The notes under the pieces were generated by a model. The model worked only from the letters and a program-made list of their open reading frames with translations. It ran no database searches and was not told the DNA's origin. From the NCBI GenBank assembly GCA_041742255.1, contig JBGSIZ010000138.1:1-6721 (forward strand): DNA of 6,721 nt. Reading direction: 5' to 3'. This DNA comes from JBGSIZ01 sp041742255 (GTDB lineage Bacteria; Pseudomonadota; Alphaproteobacteria; Rhodobacterales; Rhodobacteraceae). Position 1 is the first letter of the stretch; every line of letters starts with the position of its first letter. Shown here piece after piece: positions 5,260-6,721 of the stretch. A program made the translations under genes and the position numbers.

Positions 5260-6612
5260 TCAGCGCGACAACCGGACCGACCTGCCCCAGAACCGCGCCA
5301 TCAACCCGACCGACGCCGCCCCCAGCCCCACCGTCAGGCCAAGCCACAGACCGACGCCGCCCCAGCCCCAGACAAACGCCATGACATAAGATGCGGGTAT
5401 CCCGATCAGCCAATAGGACACCGTGGCCAGCCACATCGGCACCGTTGTGTCCTGCACGCCGCGCAACAGGCTGAGCGATACAATCTGGGTGGCGTCAACA
5501 AACTGGAACAGGGCGGACAGCAACACCAACGTGGTGCCGATACGGATGATGGCCGCGCGGGCGGGTTCATCGGGGTCCACGAACAACGCCACCATCTGCG
5601 ATGGTACGGTCACCATCAACAGGACGGCCAGCACGCCAAACCCCCACGACACGGCAAACGCGGTTTTGCCCCAGCGGCGCAACTCGGCCTCGTCCCGACG
5701 GCCAAAGGCCCCGCCTGCGCGCACCGTTGCGGCCTGGCTCATGCCGACATGGAACATGAAAAACAACGCGGTGATCTGCAACGCAATGCCATGGGCGGCC
5801 AGTTCCAGTTCGCCAATCCACCCCATCATGACCGCACTGGCGGAAAACAACCCGCCTTCGGCCAGCGATGTCAGGCCAATGGGCAAACCGATGCGGAACA
5901 CCTGCCCCATCGCCTGCCAGTCAGGCCGCCAGATCCGTTGGAACAAGGCGACATGGGGAAACTTGGCCTGTGCATACAGGGCCAGCACCCCAAACGTCAG
6001 GGCCTGCACCAGAACGGACGCGATGGCCGCCCCTTGAATCCCCAGTTCCGGCGCGCCCAGGCGGCCAAAGATCAAGGCATAGTTGATGACCCCATTGGTC
6101 ACCAGCGCCGCCAGCGTCACCCAAATCTGCACCGTGGTCAGTTGCATCCCCGACAGGAACGACCGCATGGAGTTGGCCAACAAGGCCGGGATCATGCCCC
6201 AACCTGCGATACGCAGATACCGCTGCGCCTCGGCGGCGACGGCGTCGGTTTGGCCCAACAGACGAAAAAATGCCTCTGACCACCACAACGGCGCAATGGC
6301 GAACACGACAAACATCAGACCCAGCCACATCGACATGCGGGTGACACGGCGGGCGCGGACCAGATCGCCCTCGGCGGCGGCGGCGGCCACCATGGCCACC
6401 ACGGCATTGGAAAACCCCGCCCCCAGAATGAACACCACAAACCAGATGGACGTGGCCACCGTCGCGGCGGCAAGGCTGATCACGTCATACCAGCCCAGCA
6501 TGATCGTATCTGTCATATGGATGGCAAACCCCGCCACCGACGACGCAACAAGCGGCAGGCCAAGCCGAAGCAAGGACCGGGCGTGCGCGGAATAGGTCAA
6601 GGGCACAGTCAT
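5260..6612 (-). CDS. MATE-family (NorM-type) multidrug efflux pump
   Basis: This is a 450-residue inner-membrane protein with about 12 hydrophobic segments, the normal length and layout for MATE transporters, which export cationic or amphipathic compounds in exchange for Na+ or H+. The two six-helix halves meet around the charged loop near residues 222-240. Acidic residues match those important in NorM: Asp35 in HMTDTIMLG (helix 1), Glu252 in SLAEGGLFS (helix 7) and Asp373 in FVDATQ (helix 10). GVQDT at 385-389 is also family-typical. I chose the ATG at 6612 over an in-frame TTG at 6657, because the product then begins just before the first helix and has family length. The ribosome site is poor (GGGCGG very close to the ATG). 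It lies 49 bp after another minus-strand gene and may be cotranscribed. The substrate cannot be told from sequence. NorM subtype is likely but not proven. Confidence 0.94.
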   Translation of the reverse strand: MTVPLTYSAHARSLLRLGLPLVASSVAGFAIHMTDTIMLGWYDVISLAAATVATSIWFVVFILGAGFSNAVVAMVAAAAAEGDLVRARRVTRMSMWLGLMFVVFAIAPLWWSEAFFRLLGQTDAVAAEAQRYLRIAGWGMIPALLANSMRSFLSGMQLTTVQIWVTLAALVTNGVINYALIFGRLGAPELGIQGAAIASVLVQALTFGVLALYAQAKFPHVALFQRIWRPDWQAMGQVFRIGLPIGLTSLAEGGLFSASAVMMGWIGELELAAHGIALQITALFFMFHVGMSQAATVRAGGAFGRRDEAELRRWGKTAFAVSWGFGVLAVLLMVTVPSQMVALFVDPDEPARAAIIRIGTTLVLLSALFQFVDATQIVSLSLLRGVQDTTVPMWLATVSYWLIGIPASYVMAFVWGWGGVGLWLGLTVGLGAASVGLMARFWGRSVRLSR

Positions 6613-6661
6613 ACCGCCCGTGTAGGCCGGGCCGCGCGCGCCGTCCAGTGGGGCCAAGGGG

Positions 6662-6721
6662 CTACAGCCCGCGCAGAACCAACTGTCCGGCGACCACCAG
6701 AACGATGGTGCCCGCGACCAA
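6662..6721 (-). CDS. C-terminal end of a membrane protein, cut by window edge
   Basis: The minus strand reads from the window edge to a TAG at 6662-6664, giving 19 residues: LVAGTIVLVVAGQLVLRGL. It is nearly all hydrophobic with one Arg at the end, like the last transmembrane helix of a membrane protein. It ends 49 bp before the MATE gene on the same strand. Too little is visible to name the family. The G/C-rich third positions and sensible spacing support a real gene end, but a chance frame of this length cannot be excluded. Confidence 0.5.
   Translation of the reverse strand: MVAGTIVLVVAGQLVLRGL

Noticed and set aside
5173..6279. Long plus-strand open frame of 368 codons, and 5423-6037 of 204 codons
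   Set aside because: Both run antisense through the MATE gene. The translations are rich in Gln, His, Arg and Pro with no family resemblance, as expected for shadows in GC-rich DNA.
6371..6395. Run of GGC repeats
   Set aside because: It encodes a polyalanine stretch (residues about 76-80) in the MATE protein and needs no separate explanation.
6659..6670. GGGC-TACA-GCCC hairpin at the stop of the truncated membrane protein gene
   Set aside because: The stem is only 4 bp with no T-run, so it is unlikely to terminate transcription.

Overview
The window looks like ordinary chromosomal DNA of a GC-rich alphaproteobacterium, most probably a Rhodobacterales/Roseobacter-group member. This rests on high GC with strongly G/C-ending codons, a tandem pair of DUF1194 proteins, an aspartate aminotransferase that closely resembles the rhizobial AatA type, an SdhE homologue, and a MarR regulator resembling alphaproteobacterial LdtR. 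I see no insertion sequence, phage gene, CRISPR array, tRNA or rRNA.

Layout: (1) 1-1324, plus strand: two DUF1194 (von Willebrand A-like) secreted proteins overlapping by ATGA. The first is cut by the window edge. (2) 1325-1671: a gene-free, C-rich and G-poor gap, closed by a good intrinsic terminator for the opposing MarR gene. (3) 1672-2988, minus strand: reading from the right, an XRE-type helix-turn-helix regulator, sdhE (overlapping it by ATGA), then, after about 120 bp, the MarR/LdtR-like regulator, which probably has its own promoter overlapped by an inverted repeat. (4) 2989-3071: a compact divergent promoter region between the XRE gene and aatA. (5) 3072-4803, plus strand: aatA and a small conserved protein of unknown function. 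(6) 4823-6721, minus strand: from the right, the tail of a truncated membrane protein, a MATE/NorM-type efflux pump, and a small exported protein with one EF-hand-like loop.

The genes do not form one obvious pathway. They cover core metabolism (AatA: aspartate, glutamate and possibly arogenate; SdhE: flavinylation of succinate dehydrogenase), two local regulators, an efflux pump and several secreted or envelope proteins. The best functional links are the translationally coupled pairs (DUF1194-DUF1194 and XRE-sdhE) and the shared XRE/aatA control region. I found no convincing new multi-gene system. The most useful leads are the DUF1194 pair, the XRE-sdhE coupling with a palindrome in the divergent promoter, the operator-like repeat at the MarR promoter, and the one-EF-hand exported protein.
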